64,000 nucleotides of DNA from Pyrus communis (Eukaryota; Streptophyta; Magnoliopsida; Rosales; Rosaceae). Under the pieces are notes generated by a model that ran no database searches, was not told where the DNA came from, and worked only from the letters and a program-made list of their open reading frames with translations. The stretch covers positions 6,293,751 to 6,357,750 of the forward strand of contig NC_084810.1 in the NCBI RefSeq assembly GCF_963583255.1, in the 5' to 3' direction. A program made the translations under genes and the position numbers. How positions within the stretch are numbered: the stretch's first letter is position 1; each line of letters opens with the position of its first letter. Below, piece after piece: positions 1-11,411 of the stretch.

Positions 1-1770
1 ATTTCTCCGGCGAGATTCCGGCATTTTTGGTGCTTCAAAGTGGTATAAAATTCTTTCCCTTGTCCTAAGCTTCATTTTGACATAAATTTTGTGCAGTTTG
101 GTTGAGAAATGAGTGAGAAAAGTGAGTTTGAAGATTTTCCAGAATTTGGCGACGCAGGGTGGCCAGCGCCGGATTCCGGTGACTTAAGGTAGGAGACGAC
201 GGAATATTCTGTCAAAGTTGACGGAATATTCCTAATGGAGACTAGCGACGTTAGGTTAAAGTTAACGGAATATTCTGGTTTTTGACGGAATATTCCCTAA
301 AGGCGTTAAGGATTCCGTCTGTGTGCCAGGCACGTGCCTGCGCGTGGGAGGCACGTGCCTGGGTGTGGAAGGCGTGTGTGGCTGTGCCTTGGCTGGCGCG
401 TGGGGGCGCGTGAGGCTTCAAAAAAAATTTCTAAAAATATGGAGGTGTTCATGGATTGAGTAGAGCATGTTGGTATATTCAAACACCCTAATTGAGCAAT
501 GTATGAGAAGTTATTACCTAAGGTTGGTTATGTGCGTTAAATTGATGATTTTATAGTTGTTTCACATATAGGTGAGGACTATCCTGATGAGGAGCGCAGC
601 CACACGAGGCTCGGGGCCTACGACCCTTCTACGTATCAGTGAGTGGGTTTTTGTTTTAAGTATATATATATATTATGATTGGTATTTTTCCAGAAATTAC
701 GTTTTAATGGTTTTATATTGAAATGGTTTATAATTGAAATGCCATGTCGAATATCGTTGATACTATTATTTTTGTGATTGCGTTGGTTATGCTTTGGTAC
801 CTCAGATGCTCAGGTAAGTCAGATGAATATGTTTGTTAGTGATAGTTGTGGTGACGATGAGATTAAGTTATAGCTTATATTCCTGCACCTCGGTGTTTGT
901 GCTCTGCCAGAGTAGGGCCTAGCCTTTACGTGATCGTTCACCTCCCGCACTGTACGCTCACCTTGGATCCAAGGCAGGTGCCAGCCTGTCGTATAAACCA
1001 TTATAAGTGGTTCCGACTCGTAGGTGACTTGCGATACATAGCACAGCCTTCACGTGATCGTAGCACTGAGCGTATTTATTTACAGCATCCTGTCGTACAA
1101 ACCACTATAAATTATTCCAACTCGTGTGCAGGATAATGGTTGAGGAGCTATAGATTCAGCCGTACAGGTCACTTTAGGCGACTCCGGCTGAAGTACTGAT
1201 ATTACTAGCATATTATGATTTGTTTTATCTCACCTGCTTGATGCTTATACTGTTTGATTGGATATTCTGACACGGCATTTTTTGGCATGACATATTTGAG
1301 CTTTATTGTTTGTCGCATGAATTATTATACGAGTACGTATAGTATTTCTAGGAAAGTATACGGGTTTTACAGAGAGGGGTTATTACTCGATATTGAAATG
1401 GTTTTGGAAAAACTTTATTTTTGCCCACTCACATTTTCTGTTTTGCGCCCCTCCAGGTTTTAGGTAGAGGTGACATTGGTGGCGAAAGAGGCATCGGGGC
1501 AGTTCTGGCAAAGCACCCTCCATGTAGGATTTTCTAGTTATCGCTTATGTAGTACTTGTTTATTTTTGGACTGCACCTAGGATATTTGAACTTCTATTTT
1601 GCATTTTCCTTCCGTTTTCGTCACTACCACTCACTGATCTTTTATTGTAATTATCTTGTTCGGCTTTATTTTCCTCGTATTTCCACTCTAGTACTTCCGC
1701 AATGCGCACTTGACTGCGTCATTCTCGCGTGACGGCCAGCACGCCCCGATATTTGGATCGGGGTGTGTCA
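1..1770 (+). mobile_element. LTR of a long-LTR retrotransposon, left end outside window
   Basis: This is the right-hand part of a long terminal repeat. It aligns by eye over its whole length with the complete copy at 36302-38534; shared landmarks are the GCACGTGCC block, the GAGGCTCGGGG(C)CTACGACCC(TTCT) type block near 610, the CAGATGCTCAGGTAAGTCAG block near 805 and the terminal GGGGTGTGTCA. The element ends in CA at 1770. No primer-binding site follows, so it is a solo LTR or a 3' LTR; the window edge prevents deciding. Four ACGGAATATTC units lie at about 199-296 and two palindromes centred on CACGTG at 327-340 and 349-360. No coding capacity was recognised. Family (probably Gypsy) is inferred only from LTR length. 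Confidence 0.8.
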
Positions 1771-4274
1771 CCTAGACATTGGATCTAACGATATAAAGAA
1801 AACACCCAGAATTAGAAGAAGAAAAATTCATACAAAAATCCCATTTGAACATGAAAAACTACAAAAAAAATAAATTAAAACAAAACTATAAAGGTTAAAA
1901 AAACTCACCACCAAACAGAGGTGGACCTTGGAGGTAACAAATACACCCTAATAAAATCGAAAAACCAACATAATCAGTATTGACCCAGGGATTTTAAACA
2001 CAAGATGCAACAACTATTAATTTTTCCAAGGGTTTTAAACGCGAGAAATTTGCACAAATGATTTGGCTGAGAAAAATGAGAAAGATCATAATCCACCTCC
2101 ATATCACAGAAGGGCATATGGAAAGTATGGAAATGGGAAGGCAGACAATTCACCTTCATTTTGGAGAGATGCAATTGAAGAGAGCTTATCCACGATGATC
2201 GACGCATGGCAAAACAGTGGAGAATGCATGAAAAGGTTATGCAAGGATGATGAGTATACACCACAATAAATTATGGTGAGCAAAAATGCATTCAAAGAGA
2301 TAATAAGACAATCACATTTTTATAATGAGCAAAAATGCACTTAAACAGATAATGAGCAGACAATCTGCCTCTAAGAAGAAAAGCAACGGGCAAGCTCAAA
2401 CAGGGGCAAACATGTGGGGTAGAAGAGCACTAAACCGGCTTCTCATAATTTTTAACTACTGTTTTTCCATACATTCAATTCGCTTTATAATTGTGTTATT
2501 GTTTGCTGCCACAAACCATGTGGCCTGCTTAATTCCCATTTTTAAAATATTTTTTTGGTCCTGGCACCCATGTATCCAATTTTTTTTTATAATTGTTTGT
2601 TTACTGTGCATGGCCTGGTTTAACTCCCATTTTAAATAAAAAATTTAGGAAACATTTTTATTCATTATCGTTTAGTGTGGTGTATGTTCATTAGCCTATT
2701 TATTATTATTATATGAGTTTGAATTTCGAGATTCATATAGTAAATAAGCATAAATTTCAAAATTCAAACGTATATAGCGGTGATAAATAGGATGATAAAT
2801 ATACATCACATATAAATGATAATGAGCAAAAATGCACTAAAAAACTTATGCTACCATCTGTTTTTTAATTATTATTTTATATTTCTCTGTCTCCCAAATG
2901 ATATACGTAGGTTTAAAAAAAAAAAAAAAAAAAGAAGCAAGAATAGACAAATGACGCGAGGCCAATAAGGACAAAACGGACATTTTACTGTAGCAAACGT
3001 AAACAGTACAGAACGTAAAGAAGAAACCGAGGGCATTTGCGAGGAGCAATGTCCGGAAGAAAGGAAAGACGTGATGTACAGTTGCACAGTTGCGGGGAAC
3101 TGTTCTAGATGTCATGAGGTTGTGTTTTTTAATTATTTTTTTTCTGGTGATAGGCGTCCTATCTCACTCAGTCTCCATGCTCAGCGTTTCTGTGCATGTT
3201 CCAGATTTTTGTTTTTTTAATTATTTTTTGGTGGAAAAGCATGTACCATTGCTGCCCGTGAATTAGATAAGGATAAAATGCTGGAATCAAATAGAGAGTC
3301 GGATGGTGACGTAAAAAATTAAAAAAAAAAGGAATCCCGAAGAAAAGAAGGGTAATAATAAGGGTAAGGAGGTCATTTTCCTGCAGCAGAGAGGGAAAAA
3401 AGGTCCGGCAAGGAAGGAATGAGAGGGCAACTTGGAAAGTTCACTGCTGATGAACACTCACCCCTTTCACATGATGAATATAAATATATGAGGCCAACTG
3501 AGGTTTAGTAGATATAAATATATGAGTTTTATATCATAGAGAGAAGGGAATCCACGGGACTGATGTGGCTGCGGCAGTAAGGATGCCAAAGTGGGGTCCG
3601 TAGGATCAGGTGTGGAAGGGCGCAAAGGCACAACAGATGAACCCACGGCATTGGACTGGGATAAGATGTCGGCACGGGACTTGGATTGTTTGCGCTCTCC
3701 GTTTCATATTTTTTTCATCATCTCTTATATTTTGTGATCACAGTTAAATTATATCAACATTTTATATTTCTATTACTTTTTATTTTATTATTTTTATAAA
3801 AAAATCAATATATATGATTATTATATAATCATGATATAATTATTATATATATAGTAATTATATAATTATATATATATAATTGTTATAAGGATATAAAATT
3901 ATTAAATTAATATTTTGCCGATAGCATATCGGGTTACCCACGTATATACTTGAACTGATCCGTTATTTTAACGGATGTTTATCGGGTTATCTTATAACGA
4001 TCCGATTCGTTATCAGTTTGATTGGATAAGTTGTTAATTTCGTATCATTTTATATTGAATTAACGGATTGGGTTAGAAATTGATAGGCTTAATCGAAATA
4101 ATGCCCTACAGTGGAAAAGGACAAACTCCTAAACGTCCCAGCAATTATGTGACCCCTGAATAAAAAGCTCCCACTCATAAAACATGGAAGGGAGCATTGC
4201 CGTTCGCTGACATTCAAATTATTGCATAATTTACAGATTTTTCACGTGATTTATGAATATCTGAGTGTTATCAA
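1771..4274. other. AT-rich intergenic stretch, no recognised gene
   Basis: No gene could be supported here. The best open frame (2063-2269, plus, 68 codons, starting MAEKNEKDHN) lacks a recognisable domain and has no identifiable partner exons. Other contents are poly-A near 2915-2933, A- and T-rich homopolymers, and an extremely AT-rich block at about 3715-3910 with TATA/ATTATA runs. The segment 3911-4085 has short repeats of a CGGGTTA/CGGATT type and may be a decayed transposon end, which is not demonstrable by eye. Confidence 0.5.
2277..2836 (+). repeat. Three dispersed copies of TGAGCAAAAATGCA
   Basis: The 14-mer TGAGCAAAAATGCA occurs at 2277-2290, 2326-2339 and 2823-2836, each preceded by AA/GG-rich sequence and followed by (C)A/T-rich sequence. 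The first two copies are 49 bp apart and share extended similarity (AAGAGATAAT versus AACAGATAAT after the motif), which suggests a local duplication. Function unknown. Confidence 0.6.
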
Positions 4275-4279
4275 ATTCT

Positions 4280-4990
4280 ACATTTGAGGTCAGATTATCA
4301 CATATAAAGACCGAAGACCACATCTAAAGAAATCCAAAGAGGTCAGATTATCACCACACTTCCAAGCATCATGCACAAACTGCTTAAACTCAGGATGCAA
4401 CAGCCACATGGTTTCAAATTTAAACAATTTGTTTGCCACCTTTAGTTACGGACCATTAGTTACTAACAAAAAAGGGATATGATCCGACCCAAAAATAGGG
4501 TAATTACGTAAGTTACAGTTACCATGCAACTGAAGCCAGTCCGAGTTAGCAACTATTCTATCAAGCCTTTCAAAAATTATGGTATCATCTGAGTGTTTAT
4601 TTGTCTACGTAAAAAGGAACACTAGAAGCATCTAACAATATTAGTTTACCCGCATTTAAAAAGTTTATAAAGTTGTTAATATGCACATTGGTACTTTGGT
4701 TACCACCCCATTTTTCCTCTACATTAATGATGTTATTGAAATCACCTAAGATCGTCCAAGGCTTATCTTTAGGATCAAGGCGCAACAACTCATGCCACAT
4801 GTTAATAACTTGAAGCGCTTTTTGTGGGGAAACATACACAAACATAGCAAAGTACTCAACGTTCATTTTAATATATTTAATTTCCATATGTATAAAACGA
4901 GAGCAAGCATCAATGACATTAATATACAAAGGCCCCCAGCCCTTCCATCGGGGTTATGTAAAAAAAAAAAATGATCAAAATACTTCCCAA
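4280..4990 (-). pseudogene. LINE ORF2 endonuclease domain fragment
   Basis: Minus-strand translation gives the C-terminal half of an exonuclease-endonuclease-phosphatase fold. The frame at 4929-4597 holds the GDFNNI motif (about 4735-4757) followed by the EEKWGG block typical of plant LINEs. Further on, the catalytic FGSDHIP block is visible at about 4475-4495. The coding similarity runs down to about 4280 and ends before any reverse transcriptase. Frames are broken between the two motifs, so it is not functional. Confidence 0.8.
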
Positions 4991-5559
4991 AAATCCTAAC
5001 AGGGGGTTTTAGCCATGGAGATCTTAGTTTCCACAACACAAAATAAATTTAGTTTTTCCAAACTACATAAATAACTGAAATTACACCTAAACTCTGGTCT
5101 ACCGATTCCCTTACATTCCAAACCATGCACTTCATTAATCCAGTTCGTTAAGGTAGGAACTCAATCCCACTTCTGCAGTATCCTCTTCACGAACACGTTT
5201 CCTTGGACTCAGCGTTCCTATAATTAGTCTAGCACTCACAGGGCACCCTCAATAGTACGACAAACCGCAACCAGGCTCCCAAACTTGTCCCTATTATCAC
5301 CCTCTTCACTTCTTATTCTTGACATCCCAACATCCTGACTATGAGTAAATTCATGCATAGCATCAAAGAAGTCAATATGCAATCTACTCTCGGAGTTAAC
5401 ACATATGTCATCACAAATCAAAGCAAAGTAAGTCTCATCCGCAAACATATCATCATACCTAGCAAATTCAACTAAAATAGCATCCACTAAATTCATGTTT
5501 GCATTCAAAAACACATAATTAAGAATAATAGGCAAATTAGAGCGTGAAGATCTTACCCC

Positions 5560-6825
5560 CTAATCCCGATCCACACCTTTCCCTGCCCTTCTCCAATCCT
5601 GAACCAAATTAGCCCTAGCCACCCACTTAGTCTTAGGGCAAGAAACCACCTCCCTAAAAGACTTATCATCTCTTAAACTCTCACTAACCAATCTTTTATC
5701 AGCCCTATTCTCCATTTTGGATTAATAGCAGTCCAACCATCCTCATCAGAACCATCATCCTCTACACAATGTCCCATCTGCTCAATCTCAATGGTCTCCT
5801 CTTCCACCATAGCAGCACAACATCACATACTTTTGCAGATTAGCTTTCATATCTACATCCACCACCGTATCTTCTGGGAACACCGAAGGTTCATCTTCAT
5901 TGACCTTGTTGATCATGAAGTAGCCATCATCAGCCTACACCTCGGGGCAGACATAACCATCATACCTCATTCTATCGCAATAAAAACAGACCTAAAAAAG
6001 TTTTTTGTAACTCACAAGAATGAGGCATTCCTTATCCTGGTTAATAATAAGCACCCGCTTCAGTGGAAACCTCAGATCCACCTCTAACAGAACCTTGACA
6101 AATAGGCCATTCAAACCCAAAGTCACTTCGTCCACCCTCAGCAAACTCCCTAATGGCTAAGTAATATCCTTGATTATATTATCCTCCTTATATTGGAAAA
6201 GAACCCTAGGTAGTCTGGCCCATGTAACAAGCTTGACAATCGCGTCCAAATCCTTAAAACCTGTGGTTTACCTTTCCAGATGAAGGATTTGACCCCTGAC
6301 ATACCAGGGTCAATTCCTCATGACAAACATTAGATCATCCACTTCCGTAAACACCACTGTGAACCATCTTCTACCAAAAGGATCAAGGTAGAAGGTATTT
6401 TTTACTTCATTTCTCCATAATAAGCCAAGCTTCCACTTAATCAATCTTACTTCCAAGGGCTACCCAAACATCTTCCCTATCAGCATTCTAGATTGCATGT
6501 GCTCAACATTGATCGATGAGCACAAGTTAGTATTCACCCTAGTCACAGCTTTCTCTATGGTGAAAGTACTCCTAGCCTTTTCAACAACCACAGGTTCCTG
6601 CCCAGGTTGAGGAACCGGGAAGGGGTTCTCCCAACTAGGCATATAGGAATCAGAACAAATCCTAGGCCTAAGGGCCAAGCTTGAATTAGAGGCAGCCATG
6701 TGAGAGTTAGACATCTTAAAGACAGATGATGAGAAGAAATTAAAAGGCAGGGAAGCAGGTGAAGGCCAAAGGCACCACCAAAACCTGCATAAATAGCCCA
6801 ACTTTTGGGGGAATCCAACCATCAA
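5560..6825 (-). pseudogene. LINE ORF1 remnant (DUF4283-like and CCHC zinc knuckle)
   Basis: Minus-strand frames encode a decayed LINE ORF1. The N-terminal part (about 6825-6460) is followed by a DUF4283-like stretch (about 6400-6280, with a VVF...NWPWYVRG pattern). At 5991-5941 there is a zinc knuckle of the plant LINE type reading C-FY-C-DRMRYDGY-VC, in which the usual Gly-His pair is Gly-Tyr, so metal binding is likely lost. Several frame changes and stops separate these blocks. In active LINEs this protein coats the RNA; here it is a relic. Confidence 0.75.
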
Positions 6826-7655
6826 AACACACTAGCGGATTAAAAATCTCATTACCAAACTATTCAAACGAGGAAGCTCAAAGGTAATAATTGTAAAACT
6901 CACACAGTTAATGGCCCTAGATCTATCCCCCAAATTAAAAGCTAATAAAAAACTATCTTGTGTGCACAGAAACTGCTTAAATAAAATGACCAACACCAAA
7001 TGAGAGCTTAATCGTCTCCAAACAGAGTAACAAAAACAATTACCACACTAGAACCAGATCATCAATGGCGTCATGTAATAATCAAAGAGGCACGTTGAAA
7101 CCCCAACCGTCACAAACCCGAGCCTTAAACCTAGGGTAGCCAAATCGTCCCAGAAACAGAGAACCATACAAATACAAACACAATCAATCAAGTCTAAATT
7201 CGCCCAATCAGCAAACCACAAAAGCCCCAATCAGCAAACCACAAAAGCAACATACTAGCCACGAAACAACTCCTCAGAAAACCACAAAACGTGTGAAAAA
7301 TACGAAACCATCTTACACAACCTACGTGAAGAGGATGCAGAAACTTAAGAGCTTTCCCCAGACGCACTAGCCACTCATACGAACTCCAATTAACATTGTT
7401 CCCTAAACGATTTAACACCTTAATTATCGCAGCCCTAGTTAACGAAACCCTAATTATCCTTTCAAGATTCAACCTAACCCTCTCAATAAGCAAACAAGCA
7501 ATAACTCGAACTGAATCAACCCAAATCTTCTCACAAACCTTGCTTGAAACAGCAGATTTCGATTCTCACATGCGCCAACGATGCAGCGCACAGAGAAACC
7601 CTAGAGCCTTCCTCATTTATCCATTGTTACTTATCAGCTGGTGGATTTTTTGAAT

Positions 7656-8367
7656 TATAGTAAAAAAGTAGGGGAGTAGGAAAGACTTCATTAAACTAAT
7701 GGCAATTGGCATGTTTGAATCATTGTCATCCCGGCATATTTCGCGTTTTACTAACGCACAAGTTATGGAAAAGTAAATGGCTCCTACGTCGAAATTAGTT
7801 ATGCCAGACCTAATTTCCCTTACCAAGTAAACATCCTCGAGCAAACATTTGGAACAGAATTGTAGACTTTGGCCTTTGGGTTTCATTTGAATTCCTAGAC
7901 ATTGCCAGCAAATTTAAGCCGATATGGCAGTTTGCTCTGAGTAAACATGATATGAAGCAACAAGGTTTTACTTTTCGTTGGAAATGAAGCTTTCTTGAAT
8001 GCTACAATCTGCAAGAAAGCTTGATGATTATTTATTTATTTATTTATTTATTTGGTATTCGGGAGGTGTGTAATTACCTAAGATGAAAGCACAACAATTT
8101 TGGTTTTTGATTTTTTTGGGAAAACTTTTTAAGGGTGTACTTTCATGTCAATTTTTTATTACAATTATTATAAATTTTTTCAAAATGACTATAATTCTAT
8201 ATGGTATCTAAATTTTGTTTATTTTTCCAAATTTCCTGATTTATTCTTCAACAAATCGTCAAAAGCTCCATTAACTTTAACAATTTTATGTGTTTTGCAG
8301 CTTTATATTGGGGAAGCTCTCCCATTCACTCCTTAAAAAATAAAATTAACAATAGAATAGAACAAAT
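7656..8367. other. Intergenic spacer
   Basis: No gene or transposon domain was recognised. The segment separates an inverted LINE relic from an inverted Copia relic and includes a TTTA microsatellite. Confidence 0.5.
8026..8053 (+). repeat. (TTTA)n microsatellite
   Basis: About seven tandem TTTA units, directly visible. Confidence 0.9.
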
Positions 8368-9366
8368 TCATAACATCTTAAAGACTCTTTTAAGTCTTAA
8401 CATTTTTATGTTAATTTGGTGTGTTGAATCTTGACCTTGAATTGTAATTGAACTTACCTCTGCCTTTGTCCCTATAATTGTTGCTTCTGTATCCACCATT
8501 GTAGCCACCATTGTAGTTTTATGAACCATTATTATAGCTATTTTGATTTCCAGAGAAATAGCCTTGACTGTTTGAGTTGTTGGGTTGATTTGATCTACCC
8601 TCAAAAGATGAACCGCAGTTACTTGAATCGATAGAACTAGAATCAAGAACTAATGTTTTCCCTTTTGAAGCATGAGTGCATGTCATCATTGCAGTTCCAA
8701 AAGACATATTGGATTCCAGTGACTGATTAGTAGTTCTTCAGGAAGCAACTAAGATTGAAAATCTTTGATGGAGATACCATTTTCCCTTCCTCTGATAACA
8801 CATTTAAATGTGTTGTATTCTGTAGTAAGTTCCTTGAGAGCAAGAATGATGATATCAATATCTTCGAAGATAACTCCAGCTGCTGCAAGATGGTCTCTTG
8901 CATCTTTAATCTTCTGCAGGTACTTAGAAATTGAGCCAAACCCTTTCTTGATGTTCTGAAGCTTAATCTTTAAATTAAAGATACTTGTTTTAGTCATAGA
9001 TGAAATCCTTTCCTTGAGATTCACCCACATTTCATTAGAACTTGTACTAGCAATGATACAAGATACTGATGTTCATGATAAAGTTGCAGTAATGAGTTGC
9101 ATGATTGCACGATCATGCATTTTCCAAACTTGGTAGGCATCTGTCTCCACTTCTTCGACAGTTGAATTATTGACAAATCTTGTTGGACATTTCTTGGTGC
9201 CATCCACAAATTCCAGAATTTCATGGCCTTCAAGAAGCAATTTAATCTGAAAGCTCCAAGTTAAGTAATTGGTGGCATCCAATTTCACTGTAAAGGATGT
9301 TGATACTATTGGAATAAGGTTGGTGATTGGTGACAGAACAATTTGTAGTTGCGCTGCTGTAACCAT
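8368..9366 (-). pseudogene. Copia gag fragment, frameshifted
   Basis: Minus-strand frames encode a Ty1/Copia-type gag (UBN2/retrotran_gag family). The N-terminal block begins at 9366 with the pattern KLDATNYLTWSFQIKLLLEG. It continues in another frame at 9030-8749 (ISKYLQKIKDARDHLAAAG) and ends in an Asn/Ser/Gly-rich tail at about 8700-8400. At least two frame changes separate the blocks. No zinc knuckle, protease, integrase or reverse transcriptase follows, so the element is cut off just after gag. It lies directly downstream of its leader and a PBS-like site. Confidence 0.8.
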
Positions 9367-9560
9367 CTATGCAGAAATGGAGAAATTTCTTCACTGATGC
9401 TTTTAATCAAACAGTTGATCTTTGTGACAAAAACTCCAATTTTCTTGTGAATTCGATATGGGATTTGCTCAATTTTATCTTAGAAGTTGTACAAAATAGA
9501 GGATTGAGAAGATAAGATAATAGAGATTTCAAGGAGAATGCCGAAGCGCCGAATTGTTTC

Positions 9561-9575
9561 TTGGTGAGGATACCA
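9561..9575 (-). other. Primer-binding-site-like sequence of the truncated Copia
   Basis: On the minus strand the LTR end (...CTCACA) is followed at once by TGGTATCCTCACCAA. Its first seven bases match the initiator-Met-tRNA primer-binding site (TGGTATCAGAGC) seen in plant Copia elements; the rest has diverged. Position and orientation agree with the gag fragment downstream. Confidence 0.55.
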
Positions 9576-10239
9576 TGTGAGAACTGAGAAAAATGCACAA
9601 GAAATGCAGAAGAAGTTTAGAGAGAGAGAAAGAGAGAGAGATGAGCGCTTTGTGAATTGATCTTTCCTGAATACCAAGTAATTGTTTTTACAAAGGGCTT
9701 ATATACTAAACCATTACAAAGCTTGCTAGTTAAGCTAATACAATGTGTAACCTCCTTACTTCAACAAACTACAATTCTAACAGGCTTGTTAGCCAAAATG
9801 GTCCCTGAGATTTGCATAACACATTATTTTGGTCCTTAAGATTCGAAATCAATAGAAATAGTCCTTGACATTGTCCACCATCAATCATTTTGGTCCTTCT
9901 GTGCAAAATTTCTAACAAATGTGCCCTCAATTTAATAAACAATGGGCCAAAATGATTTAATAAAAATTAATTCTATTCTTATTTAATGGAGATTTTTCAA
10001 GGAATGACCAAACTGATTGATGGTGGACAAACTCAAGGACCAATTCTATTGATTTCAAATCTCATGGACCAAAGTGAGAAGCTATACAAATCACAGATAC
10101 CGTTTTGGCTAAAAAGTCATTCTAACAACCTACAATCATAACAACCTTTATATAACAACCCTCCTTATCCATTGACATGTGTCACAATCTTAACCATTGT
10201 TTCCTCTTCACTTAGATCACTAGCTTTGATATTCTTACA
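9576..10239 (-). mobile_element. Putative 5' LTR of the truncated Copia, split by a fold-back MITE
   Basis: Between the PBS-like site and position 10239 the minus strand reads TGTAAGAATATC...CTCACA, giving TG...CA ends. Subtracting the fold-back insertion at 9790-10111 leaves an LTR of about 340 bp. No second LTR is present, so the left limit rests on the TG/CA rule alone. A CT-rich microsatellite (GA on plus) at about 9613-9643 lies in the R/U5-like portion. Confidence 0.5.
9790..10111. mobile_element. Fold-back MITE, about 320 bp
   Basis: The two ends are inverted copies: the left begins TAGCCAAAATGG and the right ends with TTTTGGCTA. The inverted similarity continues far inward: the left arm's AATCAATAGAAATAGTCC and GTCCACCATCAATCATTTTG blocks reappear reverse-complemented in the right arm at about 10005-10060. 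Almost the whole element therefore forms a long hairpin. It has no coding capacity, and a target duplication could not be recognised. It interrupts the putative Copia LTR and so is younger than that element. Confidence 0.75.
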
Positions 10240-10241
10240 TG

Positions 10242-11010
10242 ATCAAATGAGATCAGATCTAATGAAAAAAAAAAAAAAAAACTTGACGGCCCAAAATTAA
10301 ATCTAACGTCTAAATAATTTAAGAAAATTATTTAAATCAAATTTAACTTGAAGCTTGAATACCATGATTTAAACTTTGTTCAGTATAAATCCTATAATTT
10401 TTAATTACTTATTGAAATTTGAATATTTTTAGATTAGAATATTCATAAAAATAAATACATAAATTTTATTTTCAAAAAAGTTACCGAAAAAAAAATTTGG
10501 CTAATCCATTATTTAATAATCACAGACTAAAATTTTAAACCATAAGGTTTGGAGGAGAAAAACAGTTTATGGGTTATGGCTTAAATTTTTAAGCTTTATT
10601 TCTAGGGGTTGAAGCCATGTCCAACCATGGGATAAAGCTTAAAATATAAGCTTTAGAACCGCCCAAACCATCTCCAACTATTAGGCTAAAATAAGTCATG
10701 GAAAGAAAATATATCTCAATGCTAAATTCCCCCTAAGATTTAAGCTTGTTTTAAATTATTCTGGACCCACCAAATTATGATATTTTTAACTTTTTTTTTT
10801 TTTTACTTATCATCTAACGGTTGTGATCAAATGAGATCAAATCTAATGGTTAAAAAAATTTGATGGCCCAAATTAAATCTAATGTTTATGCATTTGTATG
10901 ATTTTTAATTACTTATCGAAATTAAAATATTTTTATATTAAAATGCTCATAGAAATAGATTAGGATAATCTACATAAAATTTATTTTCAAAAAAGTTAGG
11001 CTAAAATCAT
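10242..11010 (+). repeat. Imperfect direct repeat pair in AT-rich spacer
   Basis: Two related segments, about 10242-10495 and 10818-11010, share the same order of blocks: GATCAAATGAGATCA, then (A)n, GGCCCAAA(A)TTAAATCTAA, TTTTTAATTACTTAT, and TTTATTTTCAAAAAAGTTA. The first copy carries an extra stretch of about 70 bp. The spacer between them (10500-10800) has AAGCTTAAAATATAAGCTTT-type short inverted sequence. This is probably a duplicated or nested non-autonomous transposon. No gene was recognised up to about 11170. Confidence 0.6.
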
Positions 11011-11316
11011 ATAGCAGAAAAGCAATTTCTAAATTATGGCTTAAAAAAATTTTGCTTAAATTTTTTAAATTTAAATATTTTTAGATACTATTGTTTGTTA
11101 AAATTACTTTTCCTGGATCAAATTTGATTCCCACCAACAATGGTCAAATAGCTCGCCTTCTTCATTCACGGTACTAAACAACATACCGCATCCTGGACCT
11201 GCTGATTAATCTCAGCCGTCCAAAGATAAAACGACGTCGCTGAGGGGAGCTCTTAGCCGTGAAGGCTGAAACTGCAAACAGGCTATTCCTTGCAAAATAG
11301 CAAAACAGAAGCAAAA

Positions 11317-11359
11317 ATGGAGGATGGTCATGGATGAAAGAAGAAGCCCATTCGCCTGA
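11317..11359 (+). promoter_or_regulatory. Overlapping upstream ORFs in the leader of the KEN-box gene
   Basis: Two short upstream ORFs precede the chosen start at 11412. ATG at 11317 stops after six codons at 11337, and ATG at 11324 (with an in-frame second ATG at 11330) stops at 11359. Whether they affect translation is unknown, and the transcription start site is not visible. Confidence 0.35.
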
Positions 11360-11411
11360 GGCTTTTGCAGGTTCTTTTCTGCGACGCAAAGAAGTTGAAG
11401 GAGACAAGAAT

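Larger units (their letters stand above)
4275..7655 (-). mobile_element. L1-type LINE relic, inverted, lacking the reverse transcriptase
   Basis: Read on the minus strand, this is the front half of a plant L1-type LINE. A leader containing AAACCCTAG-like gene-style sequence (about 7655-6830) is followed by a broken ORF1 and then the apurinic endonuclease domain of ORF2. The element stops at about 4275, before any reverse transcriptase. Loss of the 3' half is the reverse of the usual 5' truncation made by target-primed insertion, so the missing part was probably deleted later or displaced. Frames are interrupted repeatedly, so it is inactive. The outer boundaries are approximate. Confidence 0.8.

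Noticed and set aside
2325..2639. 104-codon plus-strand open frame rich in Phe and Ile
   Set aside because: T-rich sequence gives a hydrophobic translation by chance; no family resemblance.
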